DNA of 64,000 nt from Bombiscardovia nodaiensis (lineage in GTDB: Bacteria > Actinomycetota > Actinomycetes > Actinomycetales > Bifidobacteriaceae): assembly GCA_033127725.1 (NCBI GenBank), contig AP026798.1, positions 1,798,001-1,862,000 of the forward strand, written 5' to 3'. Shown piece after piece: positions 24,962 to 33,730 of this stretch. Numbering within the stretch: position 1 is the stretch's first letter; each line of letters starts with the position of its first letter. Below the pieces are notes generated by a model that worked only from the letters and a program-made list of their open reading frames with translations, was not told the origin of the DNA and made no database searches. Made by a program: the position numbers and the translations under genes.

Positions 24962-25903
24962 TCAGCCCTTCAGACCAGACGTGATGTTCAGCGACTGCAA
25001 GAAGTAGCGCTGAGCGAACACGAAGAGGAGGAGGGTGGGGATAATGGCCATGCAGGTGGCGGCGCACAGGGTGCCCATCTGGTTGTACTGCATCATCTGG
25101 TTGCCCAAGAGCTGCAAGCCAGCCGTCACAGGAGTCTTCTTGATGTCATTGAAGACCAGCGTGGGCCACAGGAAGTCGTTCCAGGCGCCGGTGAAGGCGA
25201 AGAGGAAGATGACAATCAGGATGGGCTTGATGGCTGGCAGCATGATGGAGCGGAAGATGCGGAAGTCGCTCGCACCGTCAATCTCAGCCGCCTCGTCAAT
25301 CTCCACGGGGATGCCCTTCATAAAGTTGCGCACCAGGAAGATGTTCGCCACATTACCCAAACCGGGGATAATGCAGGACCAGTAGGAGTTGATCCAACCC
25401 AGCGTAGCCACAATGCGGTAGGAGGGAATCATGTTGACCACACCGGGAAACATCGAAATCAGGAGGAGGACGAAGAAGAGCGTGTCCCGGCCCTTGAAAT
25501 TGATGCGGGAGTAGCCGAATCCTGCGAGCGCCACCACGCACACCGCCAGGAAGCCGTGAGACAGGGAGATAATCAGCGAATTGCCCAGCCAGTTGAAGAC
25601 CGGGTAGGAGGCCGACGCCTCAAGCAGGCTGACGTAGTTGTCGGTCACCCACTTGGCTGGCAGGAAGTTGTAGGCGTTCTCCAGGAACTCCTGCGGCGAC
25701 TTGAAAGAGGTGGAAATCGTGTAGATGACTGGGAAAATCCAGACTAGCGCCAGCACGATCAGCACCACGTATACTACGACGAGCGAGGGGCTCCACACCT
25801 TGTGCTTGTTCTCGGGAAGCGTCGAAAGGCCCTTCGTCTGGTCAGCCAGGCTGGCACGAGCGAGCGTGCCACCTTGCGTTTGATGAACTGTTGCTGCGCT
25901 CAT
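24962..25903 (-). CDS. Carbohydrate ABC importer permease, MalG type
   Basis: 313 residues, six membrane segments starting near 42. The EAA loop EIDEAAEIDGASDFRIFRSI near 205-225 contacts the ATPase. The C-terminal part has FAFTGAWNDFLWPTLVF, typical of MalG/UgpE. It follows the MalF-type gene directly (1-nt gap). The ATPase subunit is not encoded here, so a shared MsiK-like ATPase elsewhere is likely, as in many actinobacteria. The sugar is not determinable. Confidence 0.93.
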   Translation of the reverse strand: MSAATVHQTQGGTLARASLADQTKGLSTLPENKHKVWSPSLVVVYVVLIVLALVWIFPVIYTISTSFKSPQEFLENAYNFLPAKWVTDNYVSLLEASASYPVFNWLGNSLIISLSHGFLAVCVVALAGFGYSRINFKGRDTLFFVLLLISMFPGVVNMIPSYRIVATLGWINSYWSCIIPGLGNVANIFLVRNFMKGIPVEIDEAAEIDGASDFRIFRSIMLPAIKPILIVIFLFAFTGAWNDFLWPTLVFNDIKKTPVTAGLQLLGNQMMQYNQMGTLCAATCMAIIPTLLLFVFAQRYFLQSLNITSGLKG

Positions 25904-25904
25904 C

Positions 25905-26852
25905 TCAGTCCTCCTTGTTCATGTAGAAGATCTGAACCAAGGAAATCACCATCAAAATGATGCCCAGGAGCAGAGCCATTGCCGAAGCCATACCAGCGGC
26001 AGAGGGGCCGGAGGGGAAGGCTAGATTTCGAATATCCATCAGCGTCACCTGCGTGGTGTAAGCAGGGCCGCCGCCGGTCAGCATCTGCGGCTGACCCCAG
26101 ACGTTGAAGGCGCCCGACGTGGTCATAATCGTGGTGTAGAAGAGGGGCAGACGGATGGCCGGCAGGGTGATGGCGAAGAACTGGCGAACTGAGCCAGCTC
26201 CGTCCATGGAAGCCGCCTCGTACAGGTCCTTGTCTACGCCGGAGAGGGCCGAGCGGTAAATAATCAAGTTGCCGCCGATACCTCCCCACAAGCACATGAC
26301 AAACAGGGCAATCCAAGCCCAGGGCTGTTTGCCCAGCCAGTTGATGTCCCAGCGGAAGGTGGTGTTGAGCAGACCGAACTGGGAGTTGAAGACCAGACGC
26401 CAGACCAGCGCGCCTGCTGCCACGGAAATCAGGCCGGGCACGTAGAAAATGGCCTGGAAGAGGCCCACACCGTGCAGGCCCTTCTTCTGGAGAATGACCG
26501 CCAGCAGGAGGGGGACAATAATCGTCAGCGGCACGCTAATGACCACGAACAGGACCGTGTGCCACAGGTCGCGCCAGAAGATGGAATAGAAATAGGAGGA
26601 TGGGTCGAAAATCAGCTTGAAGTTCGACAGGCCCACCCATTTCGGGCTCCCCACTAGATTCCAGCGGGTAAAGGCCAGGTAGATGCCGAAGAAAATCGGG
26701 ATAATGCCGAATACCGCGAACACGAGCATGTGCGGCGCTATGTAGGGCAGCGCGTGCCAGAAAGACTTCTGACCCAGGGGCCGGCCCTTCTTGCCGCTCG
26801 CCTCGTGGCGGGCGCCCGTCTGTATACTTGTCATACTTGCTGTATTGCTCAT
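25905..26852 (-). CDS. Carbohydrate ABC importer permease, MalF type
   Basis: 315 residues. A charged N-terminus (about 1-30) is followed by six membrane segments. The EAA loop DLYEAASMDGAGSVRQFFAI near 211-230 is present. Its ATG overlaps the stop of the binding-protein gene by 4 nt (26849-26852). Together with the MalG-type gene it forms the membrane channel of a CUT1-type importer. Confidence 0.93.
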   Translation of the reverse strand: MSNTASMTSIQTGARHEASGKKGRPLGQKSFWHALPYIAPHMLVFAVFGIIPIFFGIYLAFTRWNLVGSPKWVGLSNFKLIFDPSSYFYSIFWRDLWHTVLFVVISVPLTIIVPLLLAVILQKKGLHGVGLFQAIFYVPGLISVAAGALVWRLVFNSQFGLLNTTFRWDINWLGKQPWAWIALFVMCLWGGIGGNLIIYRSALSGVDKDLYEAASMDGAGSVRQFFAITLPAIRLPLFYTTIMTTSGAFNVWGQPQMLTGGGPAYTTQVTLMDIRNLAFPSGPSAAGMASAMALLLGIILMVISLVQIFYMNKED

Positions 26853-28129
26853 GACTGCTCCTGAATCTGGATCTGGCCTTGCGTCATCAGGTCAAGGGTT
26901 TTGAGGCCCTCATCCAGGGAGACGTTTCCGTAGACGATGTCCATGTACGAACCCCAAGCAGCCGTGGCGTATCCGCCGTAGAGGTAGTTTGAGGTCTTAA
27001 TCCACTTGCGCTCGTTCTTGCCGTTAGTGAAGGAAGCCTGAATCAGCTTTTGGTAGTCGGGATTGTTCAGGTCCCGGTAGGCTGGCGAGATGGAGCCCAC
27101 GTCGGACCACATCATCCAGTGCTTGTAGACGAAGTCGATGAAATCGGCCGCTGCCTTGGTGCGCTCGGCTGGACGGTTCTTGTCTTTGAGCTGCACCCAG
27201 TTCTGTTGCCAGAGGAAGTTGGAAGGATTCTCGGTGCCGTACTGCAGGGTGTTCGCCTCGGCCACCTTGTCCTTGCCCAGGGTCTTGGACATGTTCCCCT
27301 GGGCCCAGGTGCCGAGCATGCCGAAGACCGAGTGACCGGAGGCAAAGACCTGCTCGCCGTCGGAGTCGATGGGCGAGAGCATACCCTGGTCGTTCAGGTC
27401 GCGCAGGGCCTTCAGGGGCTTGCGCCAGACCGGAGCAGTCATATCTTTAACGCCGTCTTCCACGTTGCCACCAGCCGAGTAGAGCATACTCATAATGGAC
27501 CAGGGTAAGTTGCCCAGGCACAGGCCATACACGTCCTTAGGGAGCTTGCCTTTCATCGATGCAATCTCATCTGTGGTGACCAGGCCGTCTTTCAAAATGT
27601 AGTCCAGGCCGTACTTGTGGACGAGGCCCTTGTTGTAGTAGATGGCCATTTGGAAGAGGTAGAGCGGAATGCCGTAAGAGGTGCCGGAGACCACCGTGTT
27701 GTCCCAAGCCTGGGGCAGGTAGGCGCTCTTCTTGAGCTCTGGCTGGTACTTGGTCCACACCGAGGAGGGGTTCAGCAGGCCCTGGCTCTGGAGGACAGAG
27801 TTGGTGAATTGGTCTTGAATGACCAAGTCGGGGATGTTGCGCCCGGTCTGCATCACGGAGTAAATCTTGGTGGTCAGATCGCCGCCGTTCATGGGCTGGA
27901 ACACGACCTTGTACTCAGGATTCTGCGCGTTGTAGGCCTTGATAATGCGCTGCATAGCAGGACCATCGTCGCCCACGAGGCCGTTCCAGAAGTAGAGGAC
28001 CTTCTGCTCTTTGGCGCCGCCGCAGCCGCTGGTAGCCAGGACCATGCCCGCAACAGCTAGCAGGGCCAGCAGCAGTTTGCCCAGGCGAGCCCACCGCGAG
28101 CTAAGAGCGCTTCCTCTCTCTTTATTCAT
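26849..28129 (-). CDS. Extracellular sugar-binding lipoprotein of CUT1 ABC importer
   Basis: 426 residues from the ATG at 28129 (MNKERGSALSSRW). An ATG seven codons upstream would place a LacI-type palindrome inside the coding region. Signal peptide with lipobox LATSGC near residues 32-37; the Cys would be lipidated. The mature part starts like a solute-binding protein family 1 member (VLYFWNGLVGDDGPAMQRII), with ASGHSVFGMLGTW near 280 and a C-terminal NVSLDEGLKTL motif. It binds an oligosaccharide and delivers it to the two permeases downstream. Confidence 0.92.
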   Translation of the reverse strand: MNKERGSALSSRWARLGKLLLALLAVAGMVLATSGCGGAKEQKVLYFWNGLVGDDGPAMQRIIKAYNAQNPEYKVVFQPMNGGDLTTKIYSVMQTGRNIPDLVIQDQFTNSVLQSQGLLNPSSVWTKYQPELKKSAYLPQAWDNTVVSGTSYGIPLYLFQMAIYYNKGLVHKYGLDYILKDGLVTTDEIASMKGKLPKDVYGLCLGNLPWSIMSMLYSAGGNVEDGVKDMTAPVWRKPLKALRDLNDQGMLSPIDSDGEQVFASGHSVFGMLGTWAQGNMSKTLGKDKVAEANTLQYGTENPSNFLWQQNWVQLKDKNRPAERTKAAADFIDFVYKHWMMWSDVGSISPAYRDLNNPDYQKLIQASFTNGKNERKWIKTSNYLYGGYATAAWGSYMDIVYGNVSLDEGLKTLDLMTQGQIQIQEQS

Positions 28130-28131
28130 TT

Positions 28132-28139
28132 CAACGTTG
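28132..28139. promoter_or_regulatory. LacI-type operator half-palindrome near start of binding-protein gene
   Basis: CAACGTTG, part of TTTCAACGTTGTAAA, centred on CG like classical LacI/CcpA-type operators. It sits 3 nt before the chosen ATG and would block translation initiation or transcript elongation. Confidence 0.5.
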
Positions 28140-28280
28140 TAAACTGCCATAGTTACCCGCTGACTTCTTTCTCTCAGACCGCTCTATCATCTCAGACATC
28201 GTGGCCTGATGCATAGTTGTTGTTCTCTCTACTGAACCCACCGGCTCTGCGCCGATGAGTAAATAGCTCCGCCACTCACA

Positions 28281-28310
28281 TATAAAACGTATGTTTCTGC
28301 AACGTTGCAA
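28281..28310 (-). promoter_or_regulatory. Promoter and operator of the sugar ABC operon
   Basis: On the minus strand, TTGCAA (28305-28310) and TTTATA (28281-28286) are spaced by 18 nt, a plausible sigma-70-type promoter. The perfect 12-bp palindrome TGCAACGTTGCA (28298-28309) covers the -35 box, as expected for repression by a LacI-family regulator. No such regulator is encoded in the window. Confidence 0.6.
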
Positions 28311-28370
28311 ACAGCACCATACCACTATTTATCTGTCGTGAGTAGTAGTTTTCGGCATGTCACTCACATC

Positions 28371-28378
28371 AAACGTTT
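28371..28378. promoter_or_regulatory. Third CG-centred palindrome, AAACGTTT
   Basis: AAACGTTT lies 62 nt upstream of the promoter palindrome. It could be an auxiliary operator for looping or chance. The rest of the gap to ffh shows nothing else recognisable. Confidence 0.35.
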
Positions 28379-28559
28379 TACTTACCTGTGACTCTTCTTA
28401 CACCACGCAGCGACGCGCCGGACTGCCCTCGCATGCCCAGCACTGTGTCGCAGAAGTGGCTGCTTCCTGCACAGCTGCAGGCCCCGCGCCCTTGCACATC
28501 CTATACATAAGCCTTCACCCAGAGCACTTCTCCCGACTGCCAGCTAGAATTATGGGATT

Positions 28560-30167
28560 ATGGCTGCATTTTCTTCTTTGACCGACAGGCTTTCGAACGC
28601 CTTCACGCATTTGCGTTCGAAAGGCAAGCTGACCGAGGCCGACATCGACGGCACTATCCGCGAGATTCGCCGCGCCTTGCTCGACGCCGACGTCTCCCTC
28701 GATGTGGTGCGCTCCTTTACCGCGAAAATCCGCGAGCGCGCCCTGGGAGCGGAAGTTTCTGAGGCCTTGAATCCGGCCCAGCAAGTGGTGTCTATCGTCA
28801 ACGATGAGCTGACGCAAATTCTGGGCGCAGGCGTCGATCGCCCCCTGAATTTCGCCAAGAACCCTCCCACCATCATCATGCTGGCGGGCTTGCAGGGTGC
28901 CGGTAAAACTACCTTAGCCGGTAAGTTGGGCTACTGGCTCAAGGACGCGGGCCACACTCCCCTGCTGGTGGCGGCCGACCTCCAGCGTCCCAACGCCGTC
29001 ACCCAGCTACAGGTGGTTGGCGAGCGCGCGGGAGTTCCCGTCTACGCCCCGGAGCCAGGCGTGCAGACCCGTTCTTCCGACGTGGTCTCCCCCGGGCAGG
29101 CCACCGGCGACCCGGTCAAGGTAGCGCGTGACTCCATCGAAGAGGCCAAAGCCAAGCTCTACGACACGGTCATCATCGACACCGCCGGCCGCTTGGGCGT
29201 GGACCAGGAGTTGATGGCCCAGGCCCGCAATATCCGCGACGCCGTCCGCCCCAACGAAATCCTCTTCGTTATCGACGCTATGATTGGCCAAGATGCGGTG
29301 CAGACCGCCAAAGCCTTCGACGAGGGCGTGGACTTCACTGGCGTCGTGCTCTCCAAGCTGGACGGCGATGCCCGCGGTGGCGCGGCGCTCTCGGTCGCTT
29401 CGGTAACCGGCAAGCCCATCCTCTTCGCTTCCAACGGCGAGGGTTTAAAGGACTTCGAGGTCTTCCACCCCGACCGCATGGCCTCCCGCATTCTCGACAT
29501 GGGAGACATTCTCACCCTGATTGAGCAGGCCCAGCGCGAGTTCGACGAAGAAGAGTCCCGCAAGGCCGCAGAAAAGATGGCTGAGGGCTCCTACGGCCTG
29601 GACGACTTCATGGACCAGATCCAGCAGGTGCGCAAGCTCGGCTCCTTAAAGTCCATTCTGGGCATGATTCCCGGCATGGCCCAGCACCGCAAGGAGTTGG
29701 AGCAGTTTGACGAGAAGGAGATTGACCGCACCGAAGCCATCATCCGCTCGATGACCCCCCAGGAGCGGCGCGATCCCAAGATTATCGACGGCTCCCGCCG
29801 GGCCCGGATTGCCTACGGCGCAGGCACCACGGTTTCCGCAGTCAACGGCCTCCTCCAGCGCTTTGAACAGGCTGCCAAGCTCATGAAGCGTATGAGCAAC
29901 GGTGCCCGTCAGATTCCCGGTATGCCCGGTTTCGGCGGCTCCAAGTCCAATAAAAAGGGCAAGAAAGGCAAGAAGAAGGGCAAAATGCGCTCGGGGAACC
30001 CCATGAAGCGTGAGCAGGAAGAGCAGGCCCTGCGCGAGCGGCTTTCGGGCGGCTCCTCGCAGTCAGGCTCGTCCTTTGCCAAGCCTCAAACCCCGCAGAT
30101 GCCAGCTGGCATGCCTGAAATTCCGCCAAATCTCGGGGGCGGTCTGTCCGGCATCTTCGGAGCCTGA
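28560..30167 (+). CDS. ffh: Signal recognition particle protein Ffh
   Basis: 535 residues. GTPase that binds signal sequences and 4.5S RNA and delivers nascent chains to FtsY. N domain 1-90 (TEADIDGTIREIRRALLDADV), G domain with GLQGAGKTTLAGKL near 108, DTAGR near 206 and TKLD-type SKLDGDARGG near 262. The Met-rich M domain spans about 320-440 (MTPQERRDPKIIDGSRRARIA). A Gly/Lys/Ser-rich tail extends beyond the E. coli length. The ATG at 28560 has no strong ribosome-binding site. Confidence 0.97.
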   Translation: MAAFSSLTDRLSNAFTHLRSKGKLTEADIDGTIREIRRALLDADVSLDVVRSFTAKIRERALGAEVSEALNPAQQVVSIVNDELTQILGAGVDRPLNFAKNPPTIIMLAGLQGAGKTTLAGKLGYWLKDAGHTPLLVAADLQRPNAVTQLQVVGERAGVPVYAPEPGVQTRSSDVVSPGQATGDPVKVARDSIEEAKAKLYDTVIIDTAGRLGVDQELMAQARNIRDAVRPNEILFVIDAMIGQDAVQTAKAFDEGVDFTGVVLSKLDGDARGGAALSVASVTGKPILFASNGEGLKDFEVFHPDRMASRILDMGDILTLIEQAQREFDEEESRKAAEKMAEGSYGLDDFMDQIQQVRKLGSLKSILGMIPGMAQHRKELEQFDEKEIDRTEAIIRSMTPQERRDPKIIDGSRRARIAYGAGTTVSAVNGLLQRFEQAAKLMKRMSNGARQIPGMPGFGGSKSNKKGKKGKKKGKMRSGNPMKREQEEQALRERLSGGSSQSGSSFAKPQTPQMPAGMPEIPPNLGGGLSGIFGA

Positions 30168-30175
30168 GGCCATCT

Positions 30176-31270
30176 GTGCTGCTCACACTCTGGATACTGC
30201 TGGGACTGTGCACCCTGTGGATGGCCCTTCGCTGCCTGCCGGTGGGCTGGGATTGGCACAGGCCCCTGCCTGAGCTGATTGCCCTAATTCCCCTGCTGTC
30301 GGGTCCACTCCTCGTTCTCCTGGTTTGGGCTCTAGTGCTCGCCGCCTGGCCGCAGGTGGTCGTAACTTGCCTCCTGCTCATTGTCCAAGCCCTCTGGCAG
30401 CTGGTCTTTTTCTTGCCCTACCCCGCCTCCCTGCTCAAGTGGGTAGTCAACCTGCCCGCTTGGAGCCAGCCTGGACGGCCGCAAAACCCCAGCGCAAGCC
30501 AGCCGGGCGATCACCTCCAGCTCATGACCCTGAACTGCCGGTACAGCCAGGCGAGCGTGCCGGCCATAGTCGCTGCCGCAGAGCATGAGCAAGTGGATCT
30601 GCTGGCCCTGCAAGAGGTGAGTCCCGCCTTCCTCCAAGCCCTGCAAAAAGCCGGGTTAGACCAACTCCTGCCCTACATGACCCAAGGCCCAGCGACCGCC
30701 AACGACAATGGTGGTTCCAACGCTATATTCAGTCGTTTACAGCCCCTGGAACAGACTGCCAGGTCCATCACCCTGCCTGCTTCGGCCGTACCCACCATGA
30801 CCGTGCAGGCGCTCGGCCGGCGAATCCGCTTCGCTTCCGCCCACCCCAAGTCCCCTCAGCGCGGCGGCGCCAACTGGGGAGCCTCGATCCTGGCCCTTGG
30901 CCAGTTGAGCACATCGGGCGTATCGGGCCAGTCGAACCCCTCGGCCCCGCAAACCCACTTCCCCGCGCCCGAGCCCAGCCTCTCGCCCGCCGAGGAAACC
31001 GTCATTTTAGGCGACTTAAACTCCTCCATCCACCACCCCACCTTCCGCAGGCTCTTGGCGGACGCACACTTGCTCGACAGCGCAGTGTCTCTCCACGCCG
31101 GCATCCATCCCAGTTTTCCAGCCTCTTGGGTTGGTTCCGCGCCCCTCATTGAGATTGACCATGTTCTTCACACACCAGGACTGGCCGCTGAGTCGCTCAG
31201 TACCCTGCGCATCCCCCAGTCAGACCACATGAGTCTGTTGGTCACGCTCGCCGCTCACCAGCAGGTCTGA
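30176..31270 (+). CDS. Membrane-anchored endonuclease/exonuclease/phosphatase family protein
   Basis: 364 residues from a GTG at 30176, eight nt after the ffh stop. Three hydrophobic segments occupy about 1-90. The EEP domain follows from about 115: LNCRYSQAS (first motif), LLALQEV with the catalytic Glu near 145, GDLNSS near 278 and the terminal SDH near 346. The family covers Mg-dependent phosphodiesterases and nucleases; the substrate is unknown. The membrane-plus-EEP layout is common in actinobacteria and often sits beside ffh or rpsP in bifidobacteria, as far as I recall. Confidence 0.85.
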   Translation: MLLTLWILLGLCTLWMALRCLPVGWDWHRPLPELIALIPLLSGPLLVLLVWALVLAAWPQVVVTCLLLIVQALWQLVFFLPYPASLLKWVVNLPAWSQPGRPQNPSASQPGDHLQLMTLNCRYSQASVPAIVAAAEHEQVDLLALQEVSPAFLQALQKAGLDQLLPYMTQGPATANDNGGSNAIFSRLQPLEQTARSITLPASAVPTMTVQALGRRIRFASAHPKSPQRGGANWGASILALGQLSTSGVSGQSNPSAPQTHFPAPEPSLSPAEETVILGDLNSSIHHPTFRRLLADAHLLDSAVSLHAGIHPSFPASWVGSAPLIEIDHVLHTPGLAAESLSTLRIPQSDHMSLLVTLAAHQQV

Positions 31271-31484
31271 ACGCCCAGAACGACGCCCTTGAGGGGACCT
31301 TACAGACAGCCGCCGCAGGAGGGCTCTCCAGGGCGTGCGCTTATCGGGGCTTTGCGGTACAATTGTGCTGTTATTCGTGTGAGCGGGCCCTCTCAAACCG
31401 GTCGCATGAGGAACACGTGGTGGTCGAGTTCCATGCCCCACATAGGATTCGGTTATCACATTTCTAGTTACAAGGAGAGCCGTT

Positions 31485-31982
31485 TTGGCAACCAAGATTC
31501 GTCTGAAGAGAATGGGCAAGAAGTTCTACGCCTTCTACCGCGTGGTCGTCGTCGATTCCCGCAAGAAGCGCGACGGCAAGGTCATTGAGGAGATCGGTAC
31601 ATACGATCCCAACACCCAGCCTTCTACGATTAAGATCAACTCTGAGCGCGCTCAGTACTGGCTTGGCGTGGGTGCACAGCCCAGTGACCCAGTCTTCAAC
31701 CTACTGAAGATTACTGGCGACTGGCAGAAGTACAAGGATCTGCCCGGCAAGGAAGGTACCTTGAAGGTGCCCCAGGCCGAGAAGGACGCTCAGGCCCGCA
31801 TTGAGCAGGCTGAAGCCGAGGCACAGAAGCTCAAGGCCAAAAAGTCTGAGGCAGCAGCCAAGGCCAAGGCCGAAGCTGAGGCTAAAGCTTCTAAAGCCAA
31901 CGAGGCTGAGACCGCTGAAGCCACCGCATCCGTTGAAGCAGCTGCCCAGTCCGGCGAGGAAGAAAACCCCGCTGCTGAGTGA
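31485..31982 (+). CDS. rpsP: 30S ribosomal protein S16
   Basis: 165 residues from a TTG start, supported by AAGGAGAG at good spacing and by the family start ([13 protein letters not shown]). Residues 1-85 are canonical S16 ([25 protein letters not shown], in part). The C-terminal 75 residues are a Lys/Ala/Glu-rich helical extension common in actinobacteria. It heads the rpsP-khpA-rimM cluster. An extended -10-like GGTACAAT at about 31,356-31,363 may be its promoter. Confidence 0.96.
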   Translation: MATKIRLKRMGKKFYAFYRVVVVDSRKKRDGKVIEEIGTYDPNTQPSTIKINSERAQYWLGVGAQPSDPVFNLLKITGDWQKYKDLPGKEGTLKVPQAEKDAQARIEQAEAEAQKLKAKKSEAAAKAKAEAEAKASKANEAETAEATASVEAAAQSGEEENPAAE

Positions 31983-32014
31983 AGCCCACTAAGCGATTGA
32001 AAGAGTGACTACTT

Positions 32015-32248
32015 ATGCTCGCACAAGTCGTTGAACACCTGATTAAGAACATCGTTGATTTTCCTGACGATGTGTCGGTGCGCTCCCACGAGAACCCTCG
32101 CGGTGAGCTCCTGCGCGTGCGCGTCAACCCGGAAGATATCGGGCGCGTGATCGGGCGCAGCGGCCGCACAGCCAACGCTATTCGCGTCGTGACGCAGGCT
32201 GTTGCCGACCACAGGGTGCGCGTAGACATTATGGATGTGCGCCGGTGA
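32015..32248 (+). CDS. khpA: KH-domain RNA-binding protein KhpA
   Basis: 77 residues, a single KH domain with the GxxG loop as IGRSGRTANAIR near 48-59. KhpA, usually with KhpB, binds RNA and affects cell division and length in Gram-positives. It lies between rpsP and rimM, the conserved location, and its stop overlaps the rimM start by 4 nt. Confidence 0.93.
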   Translation: MLAQVVEHLIKNIVDFPDDVSVRSHENPRGELLRVRVNPEDIGRVIGRSGRTANAIRVVTQAVADHRVRVDIMDVRR

Positions 32249-32855
32249 GTGACGCAAGGTCAAATGATCGCTCGGCAGACCCTCAGCAGCCTCGGTTGTT
32301 GAGGGTCTGCCGTATCGGGCGTGCCCAAGGCTTAAAGGGCGAAGTTAACGTCTACGCCTACACCGACGAGCCCGAGCGCCGTTTTAGCGCCGGGAGCGTC
32401 TTGACTACGGCAGAGGGTGCCAGCGAATTTTCCGTCGTCTCTTCCCGCCGCTTTAAGAGTCGGTGGATTGTCCGCTTTGCTGGCGTTGACGACCGCACCG
32501 CAGCCGAGGCTTTGAACGGCATTGAGCTCTACGCCCCTGCCGAAGCCGAGTCGGAGCAAGACGAGGACGACGCCTGGTACATCGACGACCTGGTCGGTCT
32601 GCCGGTGCGCATGGCCCCCAATAACACCCTTGGTCGCCCCGCTGGCGAAGTAATAGGCAGCCTGGCTAGTGTGATTGACTCCCCCGCCCAGCAGCTCTTA
32701 GAAGTCAATCTAGACCCCTCACTTACTATTGCAGGAGCCGACGGGGCCCCCAGACTGCGCTGGTTCCCTTTGTAGAGGAGATCGTACCCCTGGTCGACCC
32801 CGAGGAGGGCTACATCGGCATCGATCCGCCCAAGGGTCTGCTCCCCCTGGCCTGA
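32245..32855 (+). pseudogene. rimM: 16S rRNA processing protein RimM, frameshifted near the 3' end
   Basis: The frame from 32245 (overlapping khpA) covers the RimM N-terminal domain (VCRIGRAQGLKGEVNVYAYT near 21-40) and most of the PRC barrel (DAWYIDDLVGLPV near 109-121), then stops at 32775 after RLRWFPL (176 residues). The expected family ending is present in another frame: VPFVEEIVPLVDPEEGYIGI, then DPPKGLLPLA and TGA at 32853-32855. One missing base near 32,755-32,764 (for example a C before CTGGTTCCC) explains both. Loss of the last 28 residues would truncate the PRC barrel that contacts S19/30S. RimM is important for fitness, so a sequencing error or recoding is also possible. Confidence 0.8.
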
Positions 32856-32918
32856 ACGCCTGCGGCCATTAAGCCGTGGCCCTCAACTGCGGCCTTCGAA
32901 TGCTTCCCAAATACGCAA

Positions 32919-32957
32919 AAACCTCTTGCAAGCTACGGCACCGCTTGCAAGAGGTTT
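32919..32957. terminator. Strong bidirectional terminator between rimM and lutC
   Basis: AAACCTCTTGCAAGC pairs perfectly over 15 bp with GCTTGCAAGAGGTTT, loop of 9 nt, with A-runs on the left and T-rich sequence on the right. It serves both converging units. Confidence 0.85.
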
Positions 32958-32986
32958 ACTATTTGCATTAAGCCGATAGGAACCGA

Positions 32987-33724
32987 CTACATATCTTCCA
33001 CAACTAAGTAGGTCATATCGAGAGGGCCGTGCACGCCCACGACCAGCACCATCTCAATATCGCCGGTGTTGGAGGGGCCGGTGATGAAGTTGATGTTCGA
33101 GGTCTTAAGCTCTCCCGACTTCAGGGCCGCATCGTAGTAATCCATAGCCTGGCGCGAGCGCGGCAGAATCCGCGACTTGCGCACAATGCCCAAGTAGTGC
33201 ACTGGCAGGAAGTGGAAGGCCCTACCCTGCCCAGGCGTGGTCTGCACGGTAATGGTGCCCGACTCAGCCAGCAGGAAGTCAGCAAAGGCGATGGCAGCAC
33301 CCGCGTGCTCAGCGGTATCAATATTGGCCTGGCGACCAACGCCCGGCTTCCAGAAGGTGGGAGTGGGATTTGACAGTCCATCCCGCCAGGATTCGAGCCC
33401 AAAGTCCGCATAGAGGTCTGAGGTAGGCAGCAGCAGATGGTTGTGGTCGTTGGCCTGGTAGGGGTCATCGGTGTTGTCGGTAATCTTTTCCTTGACAAAG
33501 GCGTCCAAAACAGCTGGGAGCTGGGCTTTAGTCGTGGTCTGGAAGGTCGCGTTAACAGCCTCGCTACTCCTGCGGGCAATCTCCAAGAGCTCGTCCTGCG
33601 TCTTGCCAGAGAGCGTGGTCTCCGGCAGGTTGTTGACCGGCACCAACGGATGGTTTTGCAGCTGGTGACGGGGACGCCGGGCCTTCTCGGCCAAGGTGTT
33701 TAAGAATACTTCGCGGTCAGTCAT
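32987..33724 (-). CDS. lutC: LutC/LUD-domain lactate utilization protein C
   Basis: 245 residues. The LUD domain covers about 60-243 (AEHAGAAIAFADFLLAESGTI in part; NFITGPSNTGDIEMVLVVGVHG in part). LutA, LutB and LutC together oxidise L-lactate to pyruvate through an iron-sulfur complex. The gene follows lutB after 6 nt, the last of the lutABC operon. The N-terminal part lacks recognisable motifs, as usual for the family. Confidence 0.93.
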   Translation of the reverse strand: MTDREVFLNTLAEKARRPRHQLQNHPLVPVNNLPETTLSGKTQDELLEIARRSSEAVNATFQTTTKAQLPAVLDAFVKEKITDNTDDPYQANDHNHLLLPTSDLYADFGLESWRDGLSNPTPTFWKPGVGRQANIDTAEHAGAAIAFADFLLAESGTITVQTTPGQGRAFHFLPVHYLGIVRKSRILPRSRQAMDYYDAALKSGELKTSNINFITGPSNTGDIEMVLVVGVHGPLDMTYLVVEDM

Positions 33725-33730
33725 AGGGGT

